A stretch of DNA of 64,000 nucleotides, from assembly GCA_029254025.1 (NCBI GenBank), contig JAQWYK010000049.1:1-64000 (forward strand). The letters run 5' to 3'. The notes under the pieces were generated by a model. That model was given only the letters and a program-made list of their open reading frames with translations. It was not told where the DNA came from and did no database searches. Positions 35,914-45,640 of this stretch are shown here, one piece after another (position 1 is the stretch's first letter; every line of letters begins with the position of its first letter). Source of the DNA: Crocinitomicaceae bacterium. GTDB lineage: Bacteria > Bacteroidota > Bacteroidia > Flavobacteriales_D > Crocinitomicaceae. The translations under genes were made by a program, and so were the position numbers.

Positions 35914-37614
35914 ATGAAGCTAAACATCACCACCCGTAGTTTTGTGTCTGACGATTTTCAAATTGAAAAATGGGAAGACGTTGAACAATACATCACTGAT
36001 TTAGTGGAACGTCCACTGGACACCCTAACGCAATTTGAGCAATGGTTGAGCGATAAGAGCGAATTAGAAGCCATTCTGGAAGAAAACTTGGCGTGGCGCT
36101 ATATTCAGATGACCATCGATACGAGGGATCAAGCAAAAGCGGAACGCTATGCATTTTTTATTCGAGAGATACAGCCTAAGCTGGCGCCTTACGACGATCA
36201 ATTGAATCGTAAGATGATGGCTTCGCCCTTTGTGCATGAATTGACGGATTCGTCGTACGCTATCTATTTTCGTGGGGTGAATACTGCCTTGAAATTGTTT
36301 CGAGCGAAAAATATTACGTTACATGCCAAAATAGGCGAGAAGAGTCAAGAGTTTGGTGCCATCGCTGGTGCACAATCTATTGAGTATAAAGGGTATCAAC
36401 TAACAATGCAGAAAGCAGGATCTTTATTGCGTGAAAATGATGAGACACTCCGGAAAGCGATTTTCGAGAAGATGAACACGCGTCGTGCGGATGATAAAGT
36501 CAAACTAGATGAGTTATTTACAGAGTTGATTCATTTGCGACATCAAATAGCGGTTAATGCGGGTTTTGAGAATTACCGCGATTACAAATTCGAAGAACTC
36601 GGTCGCTTTGACTACACCAAAGAGGATTGTTTTGATTTTCACAGAGCGATTAAGGAAGAAATTGTCCCGATTGTAAAGGAGTTCTACGCCAAACAAGCGA
36701 AGCAACTAGGGAAGGATAAATTGAATCCTTGGGATACAGAGGTCGACCCTTTAGGGAGAGCACCGCTTAAACCATTTACCACAGGGGAAGATTTGTTGCA
36801 GAAGTCGATTCAGGTGTTTGACAAAGTTGATCCTTATTTCGGAGATTGTCTCCGAAAAATGGAAGAGATTAATCACCTTGACCTCGAATCGAAAGAGGGC
36901 AAATCACCGGGTGGATATAATTATCCGCTATACGAAATCGGTGTTCCGTTTATTTTTATGAATGCCGTGGGAACCCATCGTGACATGGTGACGATGTTAC
37001 ACGAAGGGGGTCATGCGGTACATTCATTCTTGAGTCGAGATTTGAAATTGACAGGTTTTAAAAGCTTGCCATCAGAAGTAGCCGAATTGGCTTCCATGAG
37101 TATGGAATTAATTACAATGGACCATTGGAATATCTTTTTCGAAAATGAAGAGGACGTGAAGCGTGCAATTGAGGAGCAACTCGAAACGGTCTTAAAGATT
37201 TTGCCATGGATTGCGACAATTGATGAATTCCAGCATTGGGTGTATGAATATCCAACGCATACAATGGAAGAGCGTCATGGGAAATGGATGAGCCTTCTTG
37301 AAGATTATGGAACGGGAATGGTTGATTGGTCGGGATATGAAGAATTTCAGCGCATCTCGTGGCAGCGTCAATTGCATTTGTTTGAAGTTCCATTTTATTA
37401 CATCGAATATGGAATGGCCCAACTCGGAGCGTTGTCCGTATGGAAAAATAGCAAAACAGATTTCAAAAACGCTGTAAACAGTTATAAATACGCATTGAAA
37501 CTAGGATACACGAAATCTATACCAGAGATTTATAAAACTGCTGGGATTCAGTTTGATTTCAGCCAGCGAAACGTAAGAGAGTTGGCAGAGTTTATTAGGA
37601 ACGTAGTAGGGTAG
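35914..37614 (+). CDS. M3 family oligoendopeptidase
   Basis: 566-residue zinc metallopeptidase of the oligoendopeptidase F / M3 type, cleaving short peptides in the cytoplasm. The zinc-binding motif is TMLHEGGHAVHSFLS (HExxH), with the downstream glutamate in SEVAELASMSMEL. No signal peptide. The ATG at 35914 is preferred to the TTG at 35893, because the latter lies within the likely promoter. The gene converges with pdhB, 4 nt apart. Confidence 0.88.
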   Translation: MKLNITTRSFVSDDFQIEKWEDVEQYITDLVERPLDTLTQFEQWLSDKSELEAILEENLAWRYIQMTIDTRDQAKAERYAFFIREIQPKLAPYDDQLNRKMMASPFVHELTDSSYAIYFRGVNTALKLFRAKNITLHAKIGEKSQEFGAIAGAQSIEYKGYQLTMQKAGSLLRENDETLRKAIFEKMNTRRADDKVKLDELFTELIHLRHQIAVNAGFENYRDYKFEELGRFDYTKEDCFDFHRAIKEEIVPIVKEFYAKQAKQLGKDKLNPWDTEVDPLGRAPLKPFTTGEDLLQKSIQVFDKVDPYFGDCLRKMEEINHLDLESKEGKSPGGYNYPLYEIGVPFIFMNAVGTHRDMVTMLHEGGHAVHSFLSRDLKLTGFKSLPSEVAELASMSMELITMDHWNIFFENEEDVKRAIEEQLETVLKILPWIATIDEFQHWVYEYPTHTMEERHGKWMSLLEDYGTGMVDWSGYEEFQRISWQRQLHLFEVPFYYIEYGMAQLGALSVWKNSKTDFKNAVNSYKYALKLGYTKSIPEIYKTAGIQFDFSQRNVRELAEFIRNVVG

Positions 37615-37618
37615 AGTT

Positions 37619-38599
37619 TTAATTTCTATATAAAGTAGCCTTAACTGCTTTTACCAAGCGCTCAACGTTTGGCAATGCTTCGTCAATTAACGTGGGTGAG
37701 AATGCAAATGGTGTATCTGTTTGTGTTACACGCATTACTGGAGCATCTAGATAATCAAATGCATAGCGCTGAACGTGGTAGGCAATCTCAGATGAGATAG
37801 AAGCCAATGGCCATGATTCCTCAAGTACTACACAGCGGTTTGTTTTCTTGATGGATTCAACTACCGCGGGATAGTCAATCGGACGTATAGTACGTAAATC
37901 GATGATTTCACAAGAAATACCTTCTTTCTCCAAAACCGCTGCCGCCTCATGAGCTACTTTGATGATTTTTCCAAAAGTGATGATAGTGACGTCTTTTCCT
38001 TTTCGTTTGATATCGGCTACCCCAATCGGAATGATATATTCTCCCTCTGGAATCTCGCCTTTGTCACCGTACATTTTTTCAGACTCTAAGAAAACAACAG
38101 GGTCTTCATCCCGTATAGCAGCTTTTAAAAGTCCTTTCGCATCTGCTGGGTTGGAAGGTGTAATCACCTTTAACCCTGGCACGTGCGCATAAAACGCCTC
38201 GAAACTTTGTGAATGCGTTGCCGCTAATTGACCGGCAGTACCGTTTCCACCACGAAATACAATTGGACAGTGGTATTGACCTCCGGACATCTGTAACATT
38301 TTAGCAGCACTGTTAATGATTTGATCGGCCGCCAAAATAGCAAAGTTCCATGTCATGAACTCTACGATTGGACGAAGTCCGTTCATGGAAGCGCCAACGG
38401 CAATTCCGGTAAATCCAAGTTCAGCAATCGGAGTATCAATTACACGTTTAGCCCCAAATTCATCCAGCATTCCCTGGCTCACTTTGTATGCTCCGTTGTA
38501 TTCGGCAACTTCTTCTCCTAATAAAAATACGTTTTCGTCGCGACGCATTTCTTCCGACATCGCTTCTCTTAGTGCTTCTCTAAACTGAACTGTTTTCAT
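37619..38599 (-). CDS. pdhB: Pyruvate dehydrogenase E1 component, beta subunit
   Basis: 326 residues from the ATG at 38599 (MKTVQFREALREAMSEEM); the frame is open 17 codons upstream without family similarity. Motifs of the E1-beta/transketolase fold: EEVAEYNGAYKVSQGM, DTPIAELGFTGIAVGA, EFMTWNFAILAADQIIN, and GTAGQLAATHSQSFE. It forms a heterotetramer with E1-alpha and feeds acetyl groups to E2. Genes for E1-alpha, E2 and a genuine E3 are not here; the cysteine-less Lpd relative at 47510 would not serve as a normal E3. Confidence 0.9.
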   Translation of the reverse strand: MKTVQFREALREAMSEEMRRDENVFLLGEEVAEYNGAYKVSQGMLDEFGAKRVIDTPIAELGFTGIAVGASMNGLRPIVEFMTWNFAILAADQIINSAAKMLQMSGGQYHCPIVFRGGNGTAGQLAATHSQSFEAFYAHVPGLKVITPSNPADAKGLLKAAIRDEDPVVFLESEKMYGDKGEIPEGEYIIPIGVADIKRKGKDVTIITFGKIIKVAHEAAAVLEKEGISCEIIDLRTIRPIDYPAVVESIKKTNRCVVLEESWPLASISSEIAYHVQRYAFDYLDAPVMRVTQTDTPFAFSPTLIDEALPNVERLVKAVKATLYRN

Positions 38600-38797
38600 A
38601 ATCTCAACATTACATGCTGCAAAACGCACTGCAACAAAATAGGTGGTCAAAACTAAGAAAAAATGGATTTAAGTGGGTCATTTTATAGAAATCTTTTTGG
38701 ACTTTATTTCCTTCTAATCATGGATTTCTAGGGAGGGCTATGTCGGACGAACTGAAAAATAGTATATTTACTACGAATCAAGAAAACACGAGGTGCC

Positions 38798-39391
38798 ATG
38801 GAAAATGAATTAATCGACGATTTTCAATCCGGAATAACGCAGAATCAAACAGAATCAAAGCAACGTGGAATTGTAAAAACCTTTGGATGGATTAGTTTTG
38901 GGATAGCCATTTTCTATTTATTCTCTGGTTTGGTTTCATTGTTAACGACCTCGGTAATGAGTTCTGTTTCCGAAATGGCAAGTGCAGCTGGAAATAATGA
39001 ATTGAATTTCATCGGTCGCATCAGCGGGATGCAACAATTAAATGCCGGACTAACGGCAATTATCGCGTTACTCATCATAGTGAGTGCTGTAGGATTTGTG
39101 ACGTTCAAAGAGTGGGGGAGAAAATTGTACATCGCTGGATGCATAGGTGCTCTAGTGGTGAATTTAATTGGGATTTACATTGCCATTTATTCGATGTCCA
39201 TTGTCTCAGAAATGGCAAACACAATTAATGGTATGACGGATCAAGAAGCCGTGATTTTTGAGAATGTGATGGGTAGCTTCGGTTCGTTTTTCTCCATTAT
39301 CGCCATTATCTTTTCGCTTATTCCATTGACATACTTAGTCATCAATATTTTTATTTCAGTAAACCCGAAAACAAAGGCGTTAATGAGTTGA
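38798..39391 (+). CDS. Four-helix integral membrane protein of unknown function
   Basis: 197 residues. A short acidic N terminus is followed by four hydrophobic segments: ISFGIAIFYLFSGLVSLL, then LTAIIALLIIVSAVGFV, then AGCIGALVVNLIGIYIAI, and SIIAIIFSLIPLTYLVINIF. No family recognised. A TATATTTA box near 38763 is one base from the -7 consensus. The following TPR gene has its own promoter. Confidence 0.7.
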   Translation: MENELIDDFQSGITQNQTESKQRGIVKTFGWISFGIAIFYLFSGLVSLLTTSVMSSVSEMASAAGNNELNFIGRISGMQQLNAGLTAIIALLIIVSAVGFVTFKEWGRKLYIAGCIGALVVNLIGIYIAIYSMSIVSEMANTINGMTDQEAVIFENVMGSFGSFFSIIAIIFSLIPLTYLVINIFISVNPKTKALMS

Positions 39392-39409
39392 TATTGCCCT
39401 TTGACTGCA

Positions 39410-39439
39410 TTGTCAAATTGTCAAATAGTCCTATCTTTG
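39410..39439 (+). promoter_or_regulatory. Canonical Bacteroidota promoter of the TPR lipoprotein gene
   Basis: TTG (39410-39412), a 19-nt spacer, and TATCTTTG (39432-39439), a full consensus match. The -7 box ends only 4 nt before the ATG at 39444, so the transcript is expected to be leaderless or nearly so. Confidence 0.7.
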
Positions 39440-39443
39440 AAGA

Positions 39444-40481
39444 ATGAAAAAAATTCAAGGACTAATCGGCATACTCTTTTTGCTCTCTTCATGCGGAGAA
39501 GCGGTAACCAATGATGTAGAAAGCTTTTTTGCAGATTCATTAACTGGAAAGGAAAAAAGTGAATTGCGTTTATCTGAATTAGAAGGCTTACTTGCTGAAC
39601 AACCCGATAATCAAGCACTATGGGTAGAGAAAGGATACATTTGTAAAGAACAGTATGATTTTGTCTGTGCGTTAGATGCTGGAGCAAAGGCTTACGCAAT
39701 TGACTCTACCAATGTTGAAGCGCGGATGCTGTATGCGTGGACGCTCATGAATAAGCCGAATACACAATTAGTCGACATAGAACGGGCCAAAAAACACTAT
39801 AAATATGTTTTGTCTGTGAAAGCCAATGATCCAGCTGTAATGGTGGAATTGGCCAATACATTTTCGTTGACGGGAGATTTTGAAACTGCATTTAAGTATG
39901 TCAATGATGCACTGCGTATCGACGATAAATTTCGGGATGCATACGTCCTAAAGGGCTCAATGTACAAGACACAAGGAAACACGAAGTTTGCCTTGTCGTC
40001 ATACCAAACTGCTGTGCAGGTTGACCCGGATTTCTTCATGGGACATTTGAATATTGGGTGGTTGTTATCTGAGATGGAAGACCATGTTTTGGCGCTTGAG
40101 TATTACAAGAATGCCCTTGAGTTAGATCCTGAATCAATAAATGCCTACTACGGAGTGGCAAAGAGTTATCAAGATATGGGACAGTTTGATGAAGCACAAG
40201 CGTATTACCGTCAACTGCTTCAAGTTGACCCTGACTTTCATTACGCGTATTTTAACCAAGGGATTATTAAGCAATACTTTCAAGCTCAATTGGATAGTGC
40301 GGTGTATTATTATGACTTATCAACGTCTGTGCAGCCTGAATTTGTAAAAGGTTGGCACCAATTAGGTGAAGTATATCTGAATCAAGGAAGAAAGCCTGAT
40401 GCGGCACGAGTATTTTCGAAAGTATTAGAACTAAATCCGGACTATGAACCCACCCTTTTAGCGAAGGAGAAATTGCGTTAG
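39444..40481 (+). CDS. Tetratricopeptide-repeat lipoprotein
   Basis: 345 residues. Lipoprotein signal ending LFLLSSCGEAV, then about six to seven TPR units of 34 residues. Examples are AFKYVNDALRIDDKFRDAY, ALSSYQTAVQVDPDFFMGH, ALEYYKNALELDPESINAY and AQAYYRQLLQVDPDFHYAY. TPRs scaffold protein contacts; an envelope assembly role is possible. The next gene begins at the base after this stop, so the two are coupled. Confidence 0.85.
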   Translation: MKKIQGLIGILFLLSSCGEAVTNDVESFFADSLTGKEKSELRLSELEGLLAEQPDNQALWVEKGYICKEQYDFVCALDAGAKAYAIDSTNVEARMLYAWTLMNKPNTQLVDIERAKKHYKYVLSVKANDPAVMVELANTFSLTGDFETAFKYVNDALRIDDKFRDAYVLKGSMYKTQGNTKFALSSYQTAVQVDPDFFMGHLNIGWLLSEMEDHVLALEYYKNALELDPESINAYYGVAKSYQDMGQFDEAQAYYRQLLQVDPDFHYAYFNQGIIKQYFQAQLDSAVYYYDLSTSVQPEFVKGWHQLGEVYLNQGRKPDAARVFSKVLELNPDYEPTLLAKEKLR

Positions 40482-41072
40482 ATGTTACGTAAACAGTTCG
40501 TTATTCAGGCAGTTGGGGAGTCGGTGATTCCTTTGTTAGGATTCTTCTGGTTTAATTGGGACCTTTATTTCATTGCACTATTTTACTTGTTGGACCTGCT
40601 GGTGACTGAGGTATTCTATCAGTTGAAATTAACGAAAATCACTCAGTTTCAAAAGCAGTCAATTCCGTATTTGCGGCGATTTCAATCCGCTGGTTTTACA
40701 CTAGCTATTCTCGGAATGTCACATGTCATGCTTCGTATGATGTATCCTGAACTTGACTTTGGAAAAGATTTCATCGCTTTTTTAGTCTATGAAGAAGCAG
40801 GCATTCCAATTCCACAAGGGATTATTTTGTTGCCATTGGTGGTGCTTGGGAATTATCAACAATATAAGCTATTTTTTTTGGTTCCAAAGCGATTTCGCGG
40901 GATTGCTTGGCAGGTTCTGCTTACCTCACGAAGAAGGGCATTAGTTTTAGCAATCGCAGCTCTGATTCTTTTTTCCGCTCTTTTGTGCAAAGTCATGTTA
41001 CCCGAAATACTCGTGTTGTCGGCATTCGTAGTGGGTAAATTTTGGATTGACCTCCAACGCTCGGTGAATTGA
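40482..41072 (+). CDS. Membrane protein of unknown function
   Basis: 196 residues with about four to five hydrophobic segments (GFFWFNWDLYFIALFYLLDL, AGFTLAILGMSHVML, GIILLPLVVLGNY, LVLAIAALILFSALLCKVML, ILVLSAFVVGKFWI). No family recognised. It directly abuts the TPR lipoprotein gene, suggesting the two products work together at the inner membrane. Confidence 0.65.
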   Translation: MLRKQFVIQAVGESVIPLLGFFWFNWDLYFIALFYLLDLLVTEVFYQLKLTKITQFQKQSIPYLRRFQSAGFTLAILGMSHVMLRMMYPELDFGKDFIAFLVYEEAGIPIPQGIILLPLVVLGNYQQYKLFFLVPKRFRGIAWQVLLTSRRRALVLAIAALILFSALLCKVMLPEILVLSAFVVGKFWIDLQRSVN

Positions 41073-41213
41073 TTACATGGGGTTTAGAACTCATGACTTG
41101 GAATTCTAAACTTTTACCTTGAGCCAGTGGAAGTAATAAAGTCTGATCTCTAAATTCTACATTCAAAACTCTCCTGTCTCAAAAGAAAGCGTTACTTTCG
41201 TAAGAGGAATTTT

Positions 41214-42251
41214 ATGAACGAGAAACAGCTCAAGATATGGTTGAATAAGCGGAAGTCGCATAAGACATCCCTCAATCATGACGCCTTACTTGCAGGAATT
41301 AGAAAAGGCGAAATCCCGGCGCTTAGTAGCGCGATAACACTGCTTGAAAGTTCCCGTTCCGAGGATCGATTGGTGACCAAACAACTCATTACTTCCTGTC
41401 TTCCATTCGCTGGTAATTCCATTCGCGTGGGTATTACTGGTGTTCCTGGAGTGGGAAAGAGTACCTTCATAGAAGCGTTTGGATTACTTGCCGCGAATGA
41501 AGGTCGAAAAGTGGCGGTTCTAGCGATTGACCCAAGTTCAGAGAAAAGCGGTGGAAGTATCCTTGGCGATAAAACGCGTATGAATGCCTTGTCGCAACAC
41601 CCCAACGTTTTTATTCGTCCATCAGCAGCAGGAGATTCGCTAGGTGGAGTGGCGCGTAAAACCCGGGAATCCATTCTTTTATGTGAAGCAGCTGGCTTTG
41701 ACTTGATTTTGATTGAAACAGTCGGTGTAGGACAGTCGGAAACGGCTGTGAATTCCATGGTAGACTTCTTTTTATTGCTCATGTTAGCTGGGGCAGGTGA
41801 TGAATTGCAAGGTATTAAGCGCGGAATCATGGAGATGGCAGATGCATTGGTCATCACGAAAGCGGATGGAGATAATTTAACACGGGCGAAATTGGCGTGT
41901 CGGGAATATCAAAATGCCATGCACCTATTTCCAGCTAATGCGAACAACTGGATACCCAAGGCGTTAATATGTTCTGCATTGGAAAAGATGAATATTGATA
42001 AAGTGCTCGAAACCATTGAATCGTATATAAACCAAGTAAAAATCAACGGGCATTTCGGCAAAGACCGTATGGCACAGGATAAATATTGGTTACATGAAAC
42101 AATCCGTGAACAACTGATTAGCGATTTTTATCGTTTACCTGAAGTGAAAGCGCAGCTCAAAGAAGTAGAAACTCAACTTACTGCGGGGAAAACATCTTCC
42201 TTTGATGCCGCAGAATACTTATTGTCGTTGTATAAAAATCATAAATTATGA
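41214..42251 (+). CDS. meaB: MeaB-type GTPase, methylmalonyl-CoA mutase chaperone
   Basis: 345-residue G3E-family GTPase that loads and protects the B12 cofactor of methylmalonyl-CoA mutase. P-loop GVPGVGKST is at about residues 76-84, followed by VAVLAIDPSSEKSGGSILGD, LILIETVGVGQSE (Walker B/switch) and ALVITKADGDN (NKxD equivalent). The mutase genes are not in the window. The stop overlaps the next ATG (ATGA). Confidence 0.92.
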   Translation: MNEKQLKIWLNKRKSHKTSLNHDALLAGIRKGEIPALSSAITLLESSRSEDRLVTKQLITSCLPFAGNSIRVGITGVPGVGKSTFIEAFGLLAANEGRKVAVLAIDPSSEKSGGSILGDKTRMNALSQHPNVFIRPSAAGDSLGGVARKTRESILLCEAAGFDLILIETVGVGQSETAVNSMVDFFLLLMLAGAGDELQGIKRGIMEMADALVITKADGDNLTRAKLACREYQNAMHLFPANANNWIPKALICSALEKMNIDKVLETIESYINQVKINGHFGKDRMAQDKYWLHETIREQLISDFYRLPEVKAQLKEVETQLTAGKTSSFDAAEYLLSLYKNHKL

Positions 42252-43015
42252 AAAAGTATCTATACATTCTATTTACCGTCTTAATGACTGCATGCGGTCA
42301 ATCAACTTCTTCATCAACGGTGGAAGTAGAGAGCGCAGAACTGGCGACTCCTGAACAAGAATTGATAGCGCGTGTGCAAGCTGCTCATGGTGTGGATAAC
42401 CTGGAAGGAAAAGAGGTTTCGTTTACGTTTCGAGACAAACAATATGTGCAATATGGTTTTAATAATGCCTATGGTTACTCGCGATCTGGCCTGAATGAAA
42501 ATGGCGAAATGGTCATTGATTCATGGCGTGGGGATGATTTTGAGCGTACAGTTAATGGGGTAACAGTTCAAGTCACAGAAAAAGATGCGAATGCTTTCAA
42601 GAGCTCAATTAATTCAGTGTTTTATTTTGCCTTGTTGCCAGCATCGTTCACAGACCCTGCAGTGAATGTCGAATTACTTGAGGAAACAAAGCTCAATGGG
42701 ATTGAATATGCAAAAATAAAAGTAACTTTTGACGAAGAAGGTGGTGGTGAAGATCATCACGATATTTTTATCTATTGGTTGAATAAGGAAACGAATACAA
42801 TGGACTACCTTGCCTACGAATATTTTACCAATGGTGGAGGTATTCGTTTTCGAGAGGCATACAATCCAAGAACTGTAGGCGGTTTTCGCGTACAGGACTA
42901 TTTCAATTTTGAACCGCCATCTGGGGTTGAGCTTATCGACATGGATAAAGCTTTTGAAATGGGGAGAATGGAATTGGTGTCAGATATTGTGCTCACCGAT
43001 GTGAATATAAACTAA
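42248..43015 (+). CDS. DUF6503-like lipoprotein
   Basis: 255 residues with lipobox LMTACGQS. The mature protein has an antiparallel strand pattern with HDIFIYWLNKETNTMDYLAY and GGGIRFREAYNPR, the segments I associate with the Bacteroidota DUF6503 family of envelope lipoproteins. Function unknown. It overlaps meaB by 4 nt, so it is co-translated with it although no metabolic link is evident. Confidence 0.7.
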   Translation: MKKYLYILFTVLMTACGQSTSSSTVEVESAELATPEQELIARVQAAHGVDNLEGKEVSFTFRDKQYVQYGFNNAYGYSRSGLNENGEMVIDSWRGDDFERTVNGVTVQVTEKDANAFKSSINSVFYFALLPASFTDPAVNVELLEETKLNGIEYAKIKVTFDEEGGGEDHHDIFIYWLNKETNTMDYLAYEYFTNGGGIRFREAYNPRTVGGFRVQDYFNFEPPSGVELIDMDKAFEMGRMELVSDIVLTDVNIN

Positions 43016-43048
43016 TTCTCGCAACGGTCCTTTAAGACTTTGCTTCGT

Positions 43049-44494
43049 ATGCAAAAGAAATTCTACTCGAGCGTTGGCTTAATCGTTTTACTTAATTTAT
43101 TGGTAAAGCCATTTTACCTTTTTGGAATTGATGCACAAATACAGAATCAAGTCGGTGCTGCTGAGTATGGAATGTATTTCTCTCTCCTGAATTTTTCTTT
43201 TTTGTTCAATATGTTGCTCGACTTTGGGATTACCAACTATAACGCAAAGAATATAGCGGAGCACCCTGCTATTGTCCAACGTTATATCGGTTCAATCATC
43301 GGAGTGAAAATTGTCTTGGGATTACTTTACGCGGCTGTGACACTTGGTGCTGCTCTGATTTGGGGGTATAATGATATTCAGATGGGGATACTAGGTGCGT
43401 TGGTGCTCAATCAATTTTTAGCGGGACTAATTTTATATTTCAGAAGCAATTTCTCAGGACTTCATCTTTTTAAAGTGGATGCTGTATTGTCAGTGTTAGA
43501 CCGAATTCTGCTGATCGCCATTTGTTTGGTGTTGCTTTATGGTGGACTTACAGTAAGCACCTTTCGCATTGAATGGTTTGTTTTTGCTCAAACTGTAGCA
43601 TATGGGACAACAGTGTTGATAGGGTTCGTGTTGTCTGTATGGAAATTCGGATTTTCGCGTATTAGAATCAAACGATTATATTCCATTGCGATGTTAAAGA
43701 AAAGCACACCATTTGCTTTGTTGATCTTGTTAATGATGTTATACACACGGATTGATGCAGTCATGCTGGAGCGGTTACTCCCGGATGGAAAATTTCAAGC
43801 TGGAATTTATGCACAAGGTTTTCGTTTGTTAGATGCAGCAAATATTTTAGGACTGCTCATTGCGGGTATTTTACTCCCTATGTTTGCCCGGATAATAAAG
43901 CGCAAAGAGGAAATTGGAGAACTCGTAAAGTCAGCAACGGGGTTACTTATTGGTATTTCTCTTATAGTGGCAATAGCGTCAAGTTTCTTTGCAAATGACC
44001 TATTGGGCTTAATTTACAGTCATCAAGTGGCAGAGACAACCATCGTTTTTCCATGGATCATTATGAGTTTCGTTCCCATCTGTGCCGCGTATGTGTTTGG
44101 TACGTTACTCACAGCAAGTGGACAGCTGCGCTTACTGAATCGGATTGCTTTGAGTGGAATAGGGATAAATATAGTTTTGAATCTACTACTTATCCCAACC
44201 TATAGAGCGGAAGGTGCGGCTATTGCCACGTGTGTTACGCAAGTTTTGGCAGGACTCGGACAGGTGCTTCTTGCAGCGCGGTTGTTTCGATTAAAATGGA
44301 ATATTTCCTTAATTTCTCGGTTGATTGTGTTTGTAATTGCATTAACTGGTCTAGGACTTGGAAATCATTTTTTCCTAGAATTAAGAGGGATATTGGCATT
44401 TATCCTCTTTGCTCTAGTAGGGACGAGCTTACTTTTTCTCATGCGTATTGTTCACGTGCGTGAGATTGTACATATTATGAAAGAGAAAATCTAA
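43049..44494 (+). CDS. Polysaccharide flippase-like membrane protein (Wzx/MOP superfamily)
   Basis: 481 residues from the ATG at 43049 (the TTG at 43040 is less likely). About twelve to fourteen hydrophobic segments. The N terminus FYLFGIDAQIQNQVGAAEYG, then FGITNYNAKNIAEHP, and MLYTRIDAVMLERLLPDG in the middle are typical of the lipopolysaccharide flippase / oligosaccharide exporter group. It likely translocates a lipid-linked glycan, but it is 32 kb from the sugar-nucleotide operon and no glycosyltransferase is adjacent. It converges end-to-end with the next gene. Confidence 0.82.
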   Translation: MQKKFYSSVGLIVLLNLLVKPFYLFGIDAQIQNQVGAAEYGMYFSLLNFSFLFNMLLDFGITNYNAKNIAEHPAIVQRYIGSIIGVKIVLGLLYAAVTLGAALIWGYNDIQMGILGALVLNQFLAGLILYFRSNFSGLHLFKVDAVLSVLDRILLIAICLVLLYGGLTVSTFRIEWFVFAQTVAYGTTVLIGFVLSVWKFGFSRIRIKRLYSIAMLKKSTPFALLILLMMLYTRIDAVMLERLLPDGKFQAGIYAQGFRLLDAANILGLLIAGILLPMFARIIKRKEEIGELVKSATGLLIGISLIVAIASSFFANDLLGLIYSHQVAETTIVFPWIIMSFVPICAAYVFGTLLTASGQLRLLNRIALSGIGINIVLNLLLIPTYRAEGAAIATCVTQVLAGLGQVLLAARLFRLKWNISLISRLIVFVIALTGLGLGNHFFLELRGILAFILFALVGTSLLFLMRIVHVREIVHIMKEKI

Positions 44495-44812
44495 CTAAGC
44501 ACGAATCTGACGTACATGATGTATCGGGTAAAATTCCTCAATCAATATGTTCTCCCAACCAAAGTCCTCCATGTCCAAGGTGTACAAATTGCCATTCTCT
44601 GTTTGGTAACAAGAAAAGTTTTCGCTTAAACTCACATCTACACCTTTTGTGTTTAATTTTGCGAACAATCGGTTCAAATCCGTTAAGTCCATCAATAATT
44701 TCGTATGAATAGAACTGGCATTTTGCGTAATAACTGCATCTACTGTAACTTCTTGCTGTTCGTCCTCTACTATAATGTAGTTAATTCTTAGGGTGTCAAA
44801 TAATGTGTTCAT
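44495..44812 (-). CDS. Small conserved-looking protein of unknown function
   Basis: 105 residues, acidic, no signal or membrane segment. Not recognised. It is supported as a real gene by a full consensus promoter (TTG-N17-TAGTTTTG) 24 nt upstream and by lying exactly end-to-end with the flippase gene. The MDLTDLNRLFAKLNTKGVD segment looks amphipathic. Confidence 0.65.
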   Translation of the reverse strand: MNTLFDTLRINYIIVEDEQQEVTVDAVITQNASSIHTKLLMDLTDLNRLFAKLNTKGVDVSLSENFSCYQTENGNLYTLDMEDFGWENILIEEFYPIHHVRQIRA

Positions 44813-44836
44813 GTGCCTTATTTTTTATTATTGATA

Positions 44837-44864
44837 CAAAACTAAGGAGGTAGAACGTAAACAA
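44837..44864 (-). promoter_or_regulatory. Canonical Bacteroidota promoter of the 105-residue protein gene
   Basis: On the minus strand TTG (44864-44862), 17-nt spacer, TAGTTTTG (44844-44837). A full match to TTG-N17-23-TAnnTTTG, 24 nt before the ATG. Confidence 0.7.
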
Positions 44865-45010
44865 TTTACGTTTAATTAAATTCTCAGTGGTTTAGTGTAA
44901 ATAACTTTATTCTTGATGTTTCAAATCATTCTTTCTACTTTTTTAATTTAAACACAATTGGTTTTTTTATGGTTCCAATCTGTACATTTACGTGTTTAAT
45001 TTAGCGTCAA

Positions 45011-45640
45011 TTGGAGAGAAATGAATTGTTTTGGGTGGGAGTCTTCGATCAGATGGCGCAAGAAGACTATGTAGTTATTGATAACTTTTTAAAGGAGGAA
45101 TTAGTGACCAAGGTGATGGATTATTTCCATCAACAAGAAGAGAAAGACGTTTTCCAAAAAGCAGCTATCGGTTCTGCTGGAAATGAACTTGTCATCAATG
45201 AAGTGCGAGGTGATTATACCTTCTGGCTGGATCAACACCGCGACTTAGAGCTCGCAGAGCTATTTGCAGCATTTGATGAAGTTAAAAGCTGGATTAATCG
45301 GTTATGCTTTTTATCCTTATCGGACTATGAGTTTCATCTTGCCCATTACCCAAAAGGATCCTTTTACAAGCGTCATTTAGACCAGTTTTCAGAGCGGAAT
45401 AATCGTATGATTTCGATGATTATTTATTTGAATAAAGGCTGGAAGAATGGAGATGGTGGAGAATTACGCATTTATCCCGAAAATGCTGAGGCCATTAATG
45501 TTGAACCGTTATTTAACCGATGCGTTCTCTTCCGGAGTGATACGTTAGAACATGAAGTGCTTACTGCGCATACCGATCGCCGAAGCGTTACAGGTTGGAT
45601 GCTTTATCAACCTTCAATTATCGCTGCAATTCGCCCTTAA
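45011..45640 (+). CDS. 2-oxoglutarate/Fe(II)-dependent oxygenase (prolyl-hydroxylase-like)
   Basis: Up to 209 residues. The double-stranded beta-helix core has the iron ligands HxD in YKRHLDQF (about His122, Asp124) and the distal His in LEHEV (His181), with the 2OG-binding Arg in DRRSVTGWML (Arg191). GDGGELRIYPE is typical of P4H-like 2OG-FeII_Oxy_3 proteins. The start is uncertain: TTG at 45011 or ATG at 45053. A TTG-N22-TACATTTA promoter-like site (44958-44990) favours the earlier start. The protein or small-molecule substrate is unknown. It overlaps the convergent permease gene by 4 nt. Confidence 0.83.
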   Translation: MERNELFWVGVFDQMAQEDYVVIDNFLKEELVTKVMDYFHQQEEKDVFQKAAIGSAGNELVINEVRGDYTFWLDQHRDLELAELFAAFDEVKSWINRLCFLSLSDYEFHLAHYPKGSFYKRHLDQFSERNNRMISMIIYLNKGWKNGDGGELRIYPENAEAINVEPLFNRCVLFRSDTLEHEVLTAHTDRRSVTGWMLYQPSIIAAIRP

